DNA of 64,000 nucleotides, taken from Hofstenia miamia. Its lineage: Eukaryota > Xenacoelomorpha > Acoela. The notes under the pieces are model-generated. The model was not told the origin of the DNA. It saw only the letters and a program-made list of their open reading frames with translations, and ran no database searches. Below are positions 45,601-56,195 of this stretch, one piece after another. The stretch is from positions 764,613 to 828,612 of the forward strand of contig SCFE01000120.1 in NCBI GenBank assembly GCA_004352715.1, read 5' to 3'. The number at the start of each line of letters is the position of its first letter. Positions within the stretch are counted from its first letter, which is position 1. Position numbers and translations under genes: made by a program.

Positions 45601-48600
45601 ACGTACCGCAAACAATTAATAAATGCACTCTGCCTTTCACACTTTCAATATTGCTCATTCCTATTTACAAATATTAATTCAAAACATCGCATCCTCCTGT
45701 CTAAAACTTTTAATTGGTCCCTTAAAATACTCAATTTTGCACAAAAACTTGACAATGCATCCGATTACCGATTAAAATACAAAATATTATCTCCTTAGTA
45801 TCAAATTCAAATGCATATGTTATCAATATTTTTAAATTCAAATTTGGCCAGGCCGCAATTTCCTTTTTAAAACAGTATATTAAATTAAATGAACGTTCTC
45901 AAACATTTTTATGCTTGGATAAATATTTTAATAGTTTTCACCACACAGCAACTAAATTGTAAAATAACTTAAATAGAGAAATTAAATTTGAAAAAAATTA
46001 AAAAAAATTCAGAAAGAAATTGCGAACATTCCTCTTTAATAGACAATGCCTACTTAACGACAATAATACACTACATTCATTTGAAAATTTTGTATAAAAT
46101 GCACATACACACAACATACACGCACTCATTTTTATATTATATATATTTATTATATTTGTAAATAGCTTTTTGTAGTTATGTAGTTTATAGTTTTTTGTAC
46201 GAGTTTATTGTAGTAATAAATTGCTTTTGAATCTTTTAAAAATCTATGTTCAATTGATGAAACCTTTTTAAGTTTTTAAACAAAAATATTGAAATAATTT
46301 AATAAATTAGTTGTATCTCTTGGCATTTAAATTTACTTTCAGCGCTTGAAAGTTAATTATTATAGCGTCTTAATTAATGTTTAACACATGCTTGCATATT
46401 TAATCCTTTAAAGCCATTTTGGAAGAACGCCATATTTTGAGGTAAGTTTTCCATAATATTGTCTAGGAAAAACAAATATTTGGCTAATAGATAAACAATG
46501 GTCTTTGAAAGCAAAATATTATTGTTACAAAACCCTTGCTAAAATAGCCATGTGTTTCGTCTAATACGGATGGGACAATTATGAAATCGAGGGGCTACGT
46601 ACAATTTTAAAAGTCGGAATGTATCCTTGAAACGATCACAAATATTTTATACATCAAAGGATGCACAGAAATCACCCATTATTAGTAATATTTTATACAG
46701 AATAATAATTTAATGATCTTATTTTTATATGTATTTAAATGCAAACGATATCGATGAGGATATCGTCGTGTGACTTTATTAATATATTAATAGCTCAGGC
46801 TGTGTCTGATCAGGCCCGTGGCTTGCATTTGAAATTTAGGAGGGCCATGGCCCCGCAAAGTTCAATAAATTAATCATAGTTTTACTCATATGAAATAGTT
46901 TCACACTTTTTCATTGAATTTTTAAATAGAATGGCATTGGTATTTTATATATTTCAACTAAAATATATTCACTTTAACTTAATAATATGGAGTTTTGTAT
47001 CTAGTGCTATGGAGTTTTGTATCCAGGATGTCAAGAGGAAGGGGGGCCAGTTTCCCAACAGGGAGGGCCATGGCCCACTGGCCCTCCCCTAGCCACGGCC
47101 CTGCTTTTGACTAACAGTCATTTTCAAATAGAACAATTTCTATTTCAAAATTTGAATAATCGTAAAAAGTTTTTCGACTATAGTCAAAAGGCTAATCGTG
47201 TGGCACCCCCTTAGTTGATGTTATATCTATAAAGTAATTTTTTTCAAAAGCTTCTGTCAGTTTTGAATAAATTTTTGCAAATGGTCTCGTAGGACATCCT
47301 TATCTATATGTATAAATGTATAACATCTATGACAAAAACTATACTTTTCAATCCATCCATCTTATTACTGCATTTATTACCTAGTATATAATCTAACTAA
47401 GACAACTTTGGGTGCTTAATTTATAAAATGTAGGGAGGCTTTTTCTGAAGGTTTAATTTTAGAGGGCTACTGCCCCCTTTGCCCCCTCCTCTGTTGCCAC
47501 TGCTTAGTCGTAGTAGTATGGAAAATATCTATATGCAAGGAAATTAGTAATTTTAATGGATCNNNNNNNNNNNNNNNNNNNNNNNNNNNNNNNNNNNNNN
47601 NNNNNNNNNNNNNNNNNNNNNNNNNNNNNNNNNNNNNNNNNNNNNNNNNNNNNNNNNNNNNNNNNNNNNNNNNNNNNNNNNNNNNNNNNNNNNNNNNNNN
47701 NNNNNNNNNNNNNNNNNNNNNNNNNNNNNNNNNNNNNNNNNNNNNNNNNNNNNNNNNNNNNNNNNNNNNNNNNNNNNNNNNNNNNNNNNNNNNNNNNNNN
47801 NNNNNNNNNNNNNNNNNNNNNNNNNNNNNNNNNNNNNNNNNNNNNNNNNNNNNNNNNNNNNNNNNNNNNNNNNNNNNNNNNNNNNNNNNNNNNNNNNNNN
47901 NNNNNNNNNNNNNNNNNNNNNNNNNNNNNNNNNNNNNNNNNNNNNNNNNNNNNNNNNNNNNNNNNNNNNNNNNNNNNNNNNNNNNNNNNNNNNNNNNNNN
48001 NNNNNNNNNNNNNNNNNNNNNNNNNNNNNNNNNNNNNNNNNNNNNNNNNNNNNNNNNNNNNNNNNNNNNNNNNNNNNNNNNNNNNNNNNNNNNNNNNNNN
48101 NNNNNNNNNNNNNNNNNNNNNNNNNNNNNNNNNNNNNNNNNNNNNNNNNNNNNNNNNNNNNNNNNNNNNNNNNNNNNNNNNNNNNNNNNNNNNNNNNNNN
48201 NNNNNNNNNNNNNNNNNNNNNNNNNNNNNNNNNNNNNNNNNNNNNNNNNNNNNNNNNNNNNNNNNNNNNNNNNNNNNNNNNNNNNNNNNNNNNNNNNNNN
48301 NNNNNNNNNNNNNNNNNNNNNNNNNNNNNNNNNNNNNNNNNNNNNNNNNNNNNNNNNNNNNNNNNNNNNNNNNNNNNNNNNNNNNNNNNNNNNNNNNNNN
48401 NNNNNNNNNNNNNNNNNNNNNNNNNNNNNNNNNNNNNNNNNNNNNNNNNNNNNNNNNNNNNNNNNNNNNNNNNNNNNNNNNNNNNNNNNNNNNNNNNNNN
48501 NNNNNNNNNNNNNNNNNNNNNNNNNNNNNNNNNNNNNNNNNNNNNNNNNNNNNNNNNNNNNNGTAATATTTTATACAGAATAATAATTTAATGATCTTAT

Positions 48601-50711
48601 TTTTATATGTATTTAAATGCAAACGATATCGATGAGGATATCGTCGTGTGACTTTATTAATATATTAATAGCTCAGGCTGTGTCTGATCAGGCCCGTGGC
48701 TTGCATTTGAAATTTAGGGGGCCATGGCCCCGCAAAGTTCAATAAATTAATCATAGTTTTACTCATATGAAATAGTTTCACACTTTTTCATTGAATTTTT
48801 AAATAGAATGGCATTGGTATTTTATATATTTCAACTAAAATATATTCACTTTAACTTAATAATATGGAGTTTTGTATCTAGGATGCCAAGAGGGAGAGGC
48901 CCAGTGGCCCAACAGGAAGGGCCATGCCCCCCTGGACCTCCCCTAGCCACGGCCCTGTGTCTGATAGGGACGACCTGCTACTGTTGCGATTAGGCATTTC
49001 AGTTTTTCTCAGATACATAAGTAAACTTTAAATCATTGAAGGAAATTTCAGAAATTACTACCTGTGTGTGTTCGCTTATGAATTTTGAGATTTTCACTTC
49101 GAGCGAATACTTTTCCGCAGCCAGGAAATGGGCATGGGAAAGGCTTTTCACCAGTATGTACTCTTATGTGATTTATAAGCTTGTATTTGGCTTTGAAAGG
49201 CTTCCCATTGCGACTGCATCCTTTCCAAAGGCACGTGTGTGAGGTCTGCTCGGGTCCTCCGACGTGTTCAACTGTCAGATGGGTCACCAATTCATGCATG
49301 GTGCTGAAAACCTTGTTGCACGTAGGACCATCTTTCCCTATCGCCCATAAACATGATAAGTCTTGTTTCAGGGAGGGGATTTGAGGTTGTTGCTAAGAAA
49401 TATAATCTTACATAAAAATCTATTTAAACAACATGAAATACAAACTTCTGGCAAATTTATGATTCAGTGTGAAACGAATTAAAACTTATTTGTTCACATT
49501 AATTTATTTATTTCGGTTGACATAGATTTAATATATTTAAGGTTCAATATCTGCCTGCCAAATGTGGAAAGAATTTATATATCTGGGTTTAATAATTTGA
49601 GTGTAGTATTTTTTATTAATATACCGGTATACAACCTATTACATGATGGGAATATAATATACATATAAACAGTAAACGTTTTCAGGGACGATATCCAGTC
49701 TCAGAATTTAGCGTTAGGGTAGGGCTCTTCAATTATGTAAGCATTGTAGAATAAATCGATCATAGAAACATATTTATTCAGAAAATAAATACTTGTCTAT
49801 TAAGATATTGGATTGCTGTTAATATTTTGGCATTTATTATAAAATAAATAAATTTCAGGTTTATAATTTTTATTCTGAATACAACAAAATGGTTAACAAT
49901 GGAGGTTCTAAACTTTGAATATGACCAAATTAATTATCTTTCCCAGAGCTGGAGGAGAGATTGTGTATGTGTACAAACACCACATATTACCATAAATAAA
50001 TTTCTTATATAAACCAATTATTGGAAAGGAAGGGAAGTCTTATTGAAATTTAGGGGGGCCATGGCCCCTCAAAGTTCAATAAATTAATCATAGTTTTACT
50101 CATATGAAATAGTTTCACACTTTTTCATTGAATTTTTAAATAGAATGGCATTAGTATTTTATATATTTCAACTAAAATATACACTGTAAACTTAGTTACA
50201 CAATATTAGAATTAATACAAAGGAGTTGTGTATCTAGGATGCCAAGAGGAGGGAGGGCCCATTGGCCCAACAAGGAGGGCCATGGCCCCTGGCCCTCCCC
50301 TAGCCACGGCCCTGTAAATCAGATAATGAAAAAGTTGTTGATGCATACCTGGTGTGGTGGAACACATCGGAGAAAGGCAGGATGTTGGGATGACTTTGTA
50401 GTGGAAGCTGTGTTTTGGGAGTACTGCGAAGGATAATGAGCCTCATGTCTGTAAAAGGGGTTCTGAGATCCGAACGGAGGAAAGAACATGTGGGAATTAG
50501 TGTCGATTGCAAAAGGCGCTGTGGGCGCGCACTGGGAGAAGATATCCCGCGAAGCTGTGTGATATGCATGGCCGTATGTGAACGTTTCTGGTGGCTTTAC
50601 ATCAGGCTGCATAAAGTATAGGTATGAACGATGATCCGAGGAGCCTGAGAGAGGGAAAGCAGGCTTATTGGAAAAGCCAGGTGTAGGCTTATTGATTAGT
50701 TCTCCACTCAT
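36049..50711 (-). CDS. zic: ZIC-family zinc finger transcription factor, three coding exons
   Basis: Join of 50349-50711, 49062-49392 and 36049-36335 on the minus strand: 981 nt, 326 residues. Intron phases are 0 and 1 and both introns are GT/AG. Nuclear DNA-binding regulator of the Zic/odd-paired family, which acts in neural and mesodermal patterning across animals. Seen: five C2H2 fingers. ZF1 (C135, C146, H159, H164) and ZF2 (C175, C180, H196, H200) both carry the CxW of the tandem CWCH2 motif; ZF3 is 208-230, ZF4 238-260, ZF5 268-290. The family signatures [20 protein letters not shown] and [10 protein letters not shown] are intact. LKQDLSC precedes ZF1 like the family KQEL. The ZF1 loop is short (C-x10-C), and ZF5 is C-x4-C as in arthropod opa. 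The N-terminus has only an ASRDIF like the ZOC motif. The C-tail is short (36 residues), contains IKQE (SUMO-type) and ends in LPDW. Shorter than vertebrate ZICs. Confidence 0.93.
36836..37190. repeat. compound inverted repeat in zic intron 2
   Basis: The segment at 37037-37190, inverted, matches 36836-36960 over its inner 120 bases (words TCTGATCATAGAACTC and CAAACAAAAAATTAATAAA). It also matches 36961-37036 over its outer part (TTTTAGCAACTATTAAATAA, TTGCAGAAATTCACTGTC). One right arm thus can pair with either of two left arms. No coding; a foldback or MITE that rearranged. Confidence 0.75.
38057..38250. mobile_element. hAT MITE, 194 bases, 8-base duplication
   Basis: Ends CAAGCCTGTAGCCA and inverted CAAGGCTGTAGCCACGGG; the interior is rich in GGGGGGCAC. 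Flanked by perfect TGTCTATT duplications (38049-38056, 38251-38258). Non-autonomous; in zic intron 2. Confidence 0.85.
38956..39547. mobile_element. hAT-type MITE with AGCTCGGCTCG repeats, host of a nested insertion
   Basis: The left end CAGACTTGTCAATGAGCCGA (its first four bases now at 38956-38959, the rest from 39208) matches the inverted right end CAGACTTGTCAACGAGCCGA. The flanking duplication is ACTAGCTA (38948-38955 and 39548-39555), 8 bases and perfect. Another hAT copy is inserted four bases into its left end. Confidence 0.8.
38960..39199. mobile_element. hAT MITE, 240 bases, nested
   Basis: Ends CAGTGGCGTACCCAGG and inverted CAGGCGCGTACCCAGG. The duplication GCTACAGA (38952-38959, 39200-39207) spans the border of the older MITE: GCTA from that element's own target duplication and CAGA from its terminus. 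A decayed relative lies at 60007-60196. Confidence 0.9.
39841..40473. mobile_element. DNA transposon-like element, TIR TGCGGGGCAAAAAGGAACG
   Basis: The left end TGCGGGGCAAAAAGGAACG and inverted right end TGCGGGTCAAGAAGGAACGG pair over about 20 bases. A third partial copy GATGGGGCAAAAAGGATCG lies inside at about 40145. Flanks TAA/TAT are consistent with, but do not prove, TA insertion. No transposase; superfamily unassigned. Confidence 0.55.
40485..42240. other. no clear gene; two unassigned minus frames
   Basis: Minus frames at 41526-41753 and 41929-42111 (the second starting at a true ATG) are hydrophobic and unrecognised. The first has a PFIEPMY motif loosely like a receptor TM7. They could be remains of a second receptor, but splice continuity was not found. 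Confidence 0.3.
42256..42289. repeat. (TA)n microsatellite at the broken edge of a mariner
   Basis: TA repeat directly adjoining the transposase fragment. Confidence 0.85.
42290..42670 (+). pseudogene. mariner transposase C-terminus with right TIR
   Basis: The plus frame 42296-42502 starts in [11 protein letters not shown] (third catalytic aspartate) and runs to GVFE-stop. The right terminus, inverted, reads ACCGGGTGTTCCAAAAGTTT (to about 42668) and abuts TA repeats. The 5' part is lost into the (TA)n tract. A third mariner lineage in the window. Confidence 0.8.
42671..42700. repeat. (TA)n microsatellite
   Basis: TA repeats just right of the mariner terminus. Confidence 0.85.
42760..43385 (+). 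pseudogene. Penelope-like element fragment with GIY-YIG endonuclease
   Basis: The plus strand reads [10 protein letters not shown], then [21 protein letters not shown] and, after a stop, [19 protein letters not shown] (about 43129-43185). This is the GIY-YIG type order of the Penelope-like endonuclease (VVYKxxCxxC, Y-x-GxT-x-R, R-x-x-EH). Single-base stops break it. It lies in zic intron 2, antisense to the host gene. Confidence 0.7.
43760..45245 (+). pseudogene. LINE RT domain to 3' end, plus strand, copy C
   Basis: ISPIYKK...[10 protein letters not shown] at 43775-43835; then frame 43895-44284 with [30 protein letters not shown] and [19 protein letters not shown]. After a one-base shift comes YQYADDT (about 44293-44310). 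A gap (N 44371-44707) follows, then the C-terminus to 45107 with [16 protein letters not shown]. Same family as 21.3 kb. 5' truncated; one frameshift seen. Confidence 0.85.
44371..44707. other. assembly gap inside LINE copy C
   Basis: 337 N between the YADDT region and the C-terminus of the same LINE. Confidence 0.9.
45246..46240 (+). pseudogene. internally deleted LINE, copy D: ORF2 start fused to 3' end
   Basis: Frame 45260-45619 encodes a hydrophobic leader, a 2A-like [10 protein letters not shown] (about 45320-45349) and the endonuclease start with [13 protein letters not shown] and LITETWL. From about 45690 the sequence jumps to the RT C-terminus (homologous to 44708-45107, with stops) and ends AATAAATTGCTTTTGAATC at 46213-46235. 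The whole endonuclease core and polymerase are deleted. It begins right where copy C ends, head to tail. Confidence 0.75.
46685..47103. repeat. duplicated block: flank plus hAT MITE, left copy
   Basis: 46685-46810 is flank identical to 48563-48688; 46811-47103 is a MITE starting CAGGCCCGTGGC and ending GCCACGGCCCTG. The left flank ends TGTCTGAT, but the right flank (CTTTTGAC) does not repeat it. The MITE has an extra 23-base partial duplicate near 47005. See the finding on misassembly. Confidence 0.85.
47563..48562. other. assembly gap of exactly 1000 N
   Basis: The round size suggests a placeholder of unknown true length. Both sides carry the same sequence block. Confidence 0.95.
48689..48957. 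mobile_element. hAT MITE, 269 bases, 8-base duplication
   Basis: Ends CAGGCCCGTGGC and inverted CAGGGCCGTGGCTAGGGG, flanked by perfect TGTCTGAT (48681-48688, 48958-48965). The interior contains GGGCCATGGCCC palindromes near both ends. Relatives at 46811 and 50040. In zic intron 2. Confidence 0.9.
49062..49392 (-). CDS. zic: zic exon 2 (fingers 1-3)
   Basis: 331 bases, acceptor TTTCTTAG|CAACAACC (the codon before would be a stop, so the boundary is firm) and donor ACACAG|GTAGTA. It leaves in phase 1 within the glycine of the HTGEKP linker between ZF3 and ZF4. I recall the same place for the first intron of vertebrate Zic genes. Confidence 0.95.
50040..50314. mobile_element. hAT MITE copy in zic intron 1, left end eroded
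   Basis: Homologous to 48689-48957 from GAAATTTAGGGGGGCCATGG to GCCACGGCCCTG at 50314. The first 15 or so bases are diverged and no duplication is seen. It ends 34 bases from the exon 1 donor. Confidence 0.8.
50349..50711 (-). CDS. zic: zic exon 1 (N-terminal region)
   Basis: 121 codons from the first in-frame ATG (50711, G at -3, in-frame TGA upstream) to the donor CAG|GTATGC, phase 0. It is rich in P, S, H and Y, with SRDIF at mid-length and HPAFLR near its end, which corresponds to the family's AFFRYM segment just before the fingers. Confidence 0.85.
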
Positions 50712-50870
50712 TGCTTGCACGGCGGGTATTCACAGCTTGATACAAGTCGTGCTATTAATTAGAATGCTTAGCGCCCAATGATTGACACATAAGTGAACGA
50801 AAAGAAATGCGGCCAACCAATCAGCGGACGGCATGTCATGCAAAATTTATTAAAGTTGACGCGGTTTTCG
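50712..50870 (-). promoter_or_regulatory. zic: probable zic 5' flank/promoter
   Basis: Less AT-rich than its surroundings, with two CCAAT/ATTGG motifs (about 50774-50778 and 50815-50821) and an AT-rich TTTAATAAAT about 135 bases upstream of the ATG. The start site is not determinable from sequence. Confidence 0.3.
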
Positions 50871-52130
50871 GCTCGTAGAAACTTGTTTTAATAAAGCATA
50901 AGACTGATAGTATTCTTCGTCGATCAATAATTTATTTGCAGGGGGCTTGGATATTAAAGCCAAGCCGATCCATGCGGGGAGGAAAGATACGGATTAGAAG
51001 AGTCGTAAACAAAATACAAATCTTTCAAGTTTTTATTGAGAAGTTTTATTACTTCTACTGCCAATTTTGAGCTGTTAATTAAATATAAGCGTTCTATAAT
51101 CAAAGTAAATATCTTAATGTTTTGAAACTAAATTCAAACGAAAAAATGCATGTTCAAACAGCAATCAATAAAAACTTAAATGCATGTTCTTAAAAAGACA
51201 AAAATATATACATGAATTATGTTGCATCTGTGAAGAATTAATTTTTTGTACAAATATACAGTATATCGTCGTTTTCAATAGCTTAGGATTTTTCGCAATC
51301 TAGGCAAACAGTTCACATAATTGATACAGCCTTATAGTTTGATCTCAATGAGATTTTGTATCGAATTAATTTAATTTTAATGGTAATGTTTGTTAATAAT
51401 TTCTCCAAAATTTTAATTGATATATTGTAGCTTTTTTGTAGAGCGCGTGTTAGACAAATATCATATTACAAGAATCAATCAATTATTAATTATTAATCAA
51501 ACAATTATCTCAAAGGATATTGATAGCTACAAACATGTTTTTCAATATTGAATACTAAAAGGTTTAGCTTTAGGCCTATGGCTAAGAACGAGCACATTTT
51601 CGCGGATCTGTGTTGCAAATCTACAATTTGAATCAATCAACATATCTTTACACGTTGCAAGCCTGAGTAATGCAAGTAATTGATAATTGAATCGGATTTG
51701 GCAGTTGAATAGATCAATTATCAATTACTTAATGCTGGTGAATTATCAATTAACATTCCTACTTATCAGGACGAATTTCACAGGAAGTTGATTCAAATAT
51801 TTGAGATGATGGTGTTTATAAATGTATTATTTATTTTTCTTTTTTTATGTATACCTTTTTCTCTTGTTTATCGTTAAATAGTTCGGTAGAAAAGTTTAAC
51901 TCAAGTTCATTTCTAATAATACCGCATTGTTCTGCCTAAGTTGTCAATATAGCACTGCACCAGGATAGGTGGCCTTCTCTGACTGTTTAATTAGTTCAAT
52001 ACTACAGTTAACTTATGTCCAAATATACATAATGAATTGTAAGAGAAATTTTGTTGTTTGCTGGACATTGTTTTCGATATACAATCAATATTTCGGTTTA
52101 TGTGTCTGCTAATGATAATTAAATGATATC
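50871..52130. other. no gene recognised, upstream of zic
   Basis: AT-rich except 50935-51000, which has GCCAAGCC and TAATCC words that could be regulatory for zic. No transposon terminus seen. Confidence 0.4.
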
Positions 52131-52139
52131 AATCGGAAT

Positions 52140-52730
52140 ATACATTACTTCTTTGTTTTCTTTCAATTAAAAAATTATTTATCAAAATTAAGCGATCAAA
52201 TGCCTTGATAACATCAAGCCCTGCAACATTACAGCCACTGAATAAGGTACTGCTAAAGACGTAGCAGATCTTTTGAGAAAATATTAGAAATCATCATTGG
52301 CTCCAAAGTTTTATTGGATTTCCTTGATAAATTCTCGAAGTTTAAATTTCTCATTTATTTTCTCACACAATATTTTTAAAAATAATTGGGTTAGTGATCG
52401 AAATGGGTCTGTAATTTTGAAAAATAGTTGAACCTCTATTTTAGGATGCGAGTAAAGTTTGCTTTCGTTAAAATCTACGCTAGTTGAAGTCGAATATAGA
52501 TATTTATTTTTTGAGAATTTTTAATAAAACAATCAATTAATGATTAATCTCTTGTTGAAGTTTGTTGACTCATGACACCTGCATTGAATTCATCACGTAT
52601 GTTTTTGATGTGTGGTGCTTCCCAGTTGTTGACATAGTTGATAAAATTATCATCTAGTAATAAGATGGGATTATTGCGCAATAAGTGCAATCTGGACTTC
52701 AAGACATTTGAATGAAATGAACTCACTTCA
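52140..52730 (-). pseudogene. LINE reverse transcriptase remnant
   Basis: On the minus strand: frame 52544-52726 (unidentified), then TDPFRSLTQLFLKILCEKI near 52360-52410 (like YRPISLTxxFSKILEKI), and VAGLDVIKAFDRL near 52205-52235 (like LDxxKAFD). Strongly decayed. Confidence 0.45.
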
Positions 52731-52985
52731 GAATTTCTTATTAGAGAAACAAAGACTGTTCAAAACAGACGTGTTGCTATACTTTATTTATTATTTCTAC
52801 CCAAAGAGTTAGTTTCGAAGATTTGGAGATTCTAATGATTTGTGTGTCATACTAATTTCGAATATGTTTGTATCAACCGTATTAGACCACCTTGGCAAGA
52901 ATCTTTATTTTCTAAAAATATATCAAAACATTTTGAAGAAATGTATATAGGTCGTTCTTTGCATATTCTATTCCCTATTTCCATA

Positions 52986-52986
<1 letters not shown>

Positions 52987-53025
<39 letters not shown>

Positions 53026-53281
53026 ATATATATATATATATATATNNNNNNNNNNNNNNNNNNNNNNNNNNNNNNNNNNNNNNNNNNNNNNNNNNNNNNN
53101 NNNNNNNNNNNNNNNNNNNNNNNNNNNNNNNNNNNNNNNNNNNNNNNNNNNNNNNNNNNNNNNNNNNNNNNNNNNNNNNNNNNNNNNNNNNNNNNNNNNN
53201 NNNNNNNNNNNNNNNNNNNNNNNNNNNNNNNNNNNNNNNNNNNNNNNNNNNNNNNNNNNNNNNNNNNNNTATATATATATA
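52987..53281. repeat. (TA)n microsatellite with gap
   Basis: TA repeats around a gap (N 53046-53269). Confidence 0.9.
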
Positions 53282-54930
53282 TTAATATACTACTTCAGAT
53301 ATAGAATCTTTTCTATGGAAACAAAGCAAGAAGGTCGGACCATCCCAATTGTTTCTTAAAAAGTTCGAAAAATTTATAATTTCTTTATACCATTTTCAAA
53401 CATATTGTCAAAAACTGAACCTTAGCTCTAGTACAAAGCCCAAATATTTGCACCGCAACTGAAAACCATAAGTTCATGTATTCTTTTTTATACTAGCAAT
53501 TTGCAAACAACCCAAACAGTTGGTAAAATTTCTTGTGGCATTTGTCACAAATTGATTTGAAAATATGCATTAAAATTTAAACATGCTTTCCAATATTAAA
53601 AAATTAGACATCCAAAGCAACTTCATCTATAAAATATTTCTTCAGGTTTTTATAGTTTCATACATATTCTATTTATAAAAAATGCATCTGTTAATTATCA
53701 GCTAGTTTTATAAGAAATCCCAACTGCTAATTAAAAGTAGATTCTCTGAATTTATTACAAAACATGAGAGTTTGTAGAAAGATGGTAATAAACTAAATTA
53801 ATTACTTATTCTCATTGCAATATTTTATCCTGTTGAAAGAATAGAAACCATCAATTCTTAATTATCATATGATTTCTTCTTTTAGCCAAACAAAATATTA
53901 GCTGCTTTTATAAAAAAAAACAAGAAATATTGTGGGATCTATTTCTCAAATGTTACAAATAAAATTATTAAATTTATAGAAATACAAAGGAGAAAAATTC
54001 GGTTTATTGTTTGTATCGAATTAAAAATGGTTAAAGTAATATTTGAATAAAGAATTTTCTTCTTTTCCAACGTTACCAAAATTTATGTATGAGTGTGAAG
54101 ATCCTCTAGTAATTAATAATATAATTTTAAAAAACTTATTAGGAGTTAGATATAACAAATTGCAACATTGTTTATGAAAAATATTTGTGTTACAAAAGCG
54201 CTGGTAAAAACAGTACAATTATAGTATTTTTAATCAAATCAAGATAAAATTTTAAGTATTGTAAATGACAGACTCTGCTGGCATTGTCCACATGTAAACA
54301 TTGTTTGATAAAACTTCAAGTGAAACCACTGGTTTAAAAAAGATTATCCGCTTTCTGACCGCATGGAGCTTAGCTTTAATCACGGGATACTGGATCTTGA
54401 TAAACTTGCATGACTAACTCTAAACCAAAATCAAATATTCTAAAACAATAATATGAGACTTACATTTTAAAATTAATACTATATTTCGAATGCCTGCCGT
54501 GAAATAAAATTACATGCATTACCAATTCCATAAAATGCAATTTAAAATCAATGTTATTACAAATAAATCAATTGTCTTGGCTTCATTCGAAGTCAATTTA
54601 GAGTTATCACAAATGTAAATATGAAGCATGTGTCAAATGAATAAACTTCATGGAAATTGACTGATAATACTTTAAACATTGTTTCAAATAAATAGAAATT
54701 TTAGTTGCAAACCCAAAACAATCTCAAAGCGAAAACAGCTAAGTAGACTCTGTTCAGTACAAATAAACTAATAATATATAACACAATACTGAATAAAAAA
54801 TGAAAATTTCAACCAAAGCTCAATAGTTTGACCTAGTTTACTTGTGAATATTATTTTATGTAATATTGCATTCTTGCAATTGATAAGCTTAGCAGTACTT
54901 TTATATCTTCATTGTGGGAACATAGAAAAA
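53282..54930. other. no gene recognised
   Basis: AT-rich DNA. A minus frame of 65 codons at 54021-54218 loosely resembles a LINE C-terminal region but has no decisive motif. Confidence 0.35.
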
Positions 54931-54934
54931 GGCT

Positions 54935-54937
<3 letters not shown>

Positions 54938-54982
<45 letters not shown>

Positions 54983-55070
54983 CATATATAAATAAATAAA
55001 TAAAAATATATATAAATTATATATAAATAAATAAATATATACATATATAAATATATAAAATATATATATA
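54938..55070. repeat. (TA)n and ATAAATAA-type low-complexity tract
   Basis: About 20 TA units, then imperfect TATAAATAAATA repeats. Confidence 0.9.
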
Positions 55071-55560
55071 AGAAACCTGCGGGACTGCACACCTTTGGTC
55101 CTGGTTCTAAGCTGGTCCCGCCCCACTTTAACGAAGACTTAATTATAAATTTTCTAGTAGTATTAAGCACTTGAAATAAATGATGTTAATAATTCGAAGA
55201 GGTGCTGAGGGGACTCAGTGCACCTTGTTAAGATTATGTTAGAATTTGAGGTGTTGGATATTATTTAGTGAGAAATTCAATTTGGTCAAAATCTAACGTA
55301 AAAATAAAGTGCTCACATTTCGAGACCCCTTGTTAATTAATTAGGAGTACAGCCCTGATTTGTATGTTTGAGTTCTACTGAACAACGTAGCAATCATACT
55401 AATTATTTCTCGACATATTTATAATTTAAACCTCTATACAGGTTACAAACCACTTAACTAAAAAGCATTCAATACAATCACGATGTATCACAGGCCTTCT
55501 AAAGTTGGAGAACTCCAACGGGCACTCAATGACATTTTTTGTGTATAGCGGCCTCCTATG

Positions 55561-55562
<2 letters not shown>

Positions 55563-55598
<36 letters not shown>

Positions 55599-55620
55599 GT
55601 GTATATATATATATATATAA
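55563..55620. repeat. (TA)n microsatellite, single N beyond it
   Basis: TA repeats with an ATGTGTA interruption; one N at 55626. Confidence 0.85.
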
Positions 55621-56195
55621 AGTTGNAACTCTAACCTTTGACTACGATGTTTTCAGACAGAAGCTTTGATAACATGTCAATTCTGGGATGGTTGAATCAA
55701 AAGTTGAAGAGCAAAATTTCCGAAAGTTAGTGTGTGGTAATTAGGTACGAAAATATGTGATCATTGGGTAGGGTAATGTTTTCAACATTCAAATTTAAGT
55801 GCCATAAGGATACAAATGCCCATAAAATTGAGTTAATTCCGCATTCAGAGTTGATGAGAAATTTCGAAATGTTGAGGCATTTATCAGTATATCACAATTT
55901 ATGATTTATGACGCTTTTATTCAATTTATATGAACCATTTTAATTATATATATACACGCACAATGGTCTCGAAAATATCTAGCAAAGGGTCCGCCAACGA
56001 ATTGTAGAAATTTATGAAACATTTAGGCTTTTGAAGATTAGGCTATACATTCTGGCCACAAATAAAATGAATAATAAAAAATTGCATTTTTTGCAAGAAG
56101 GAGCTCTATAGTTGAGAAGGGTATATTTTCTTATAATTTGGTATTAATTCTTAAAATTCGAATAAAATTTCGAATAAAAATTTTTGGCTACATAC

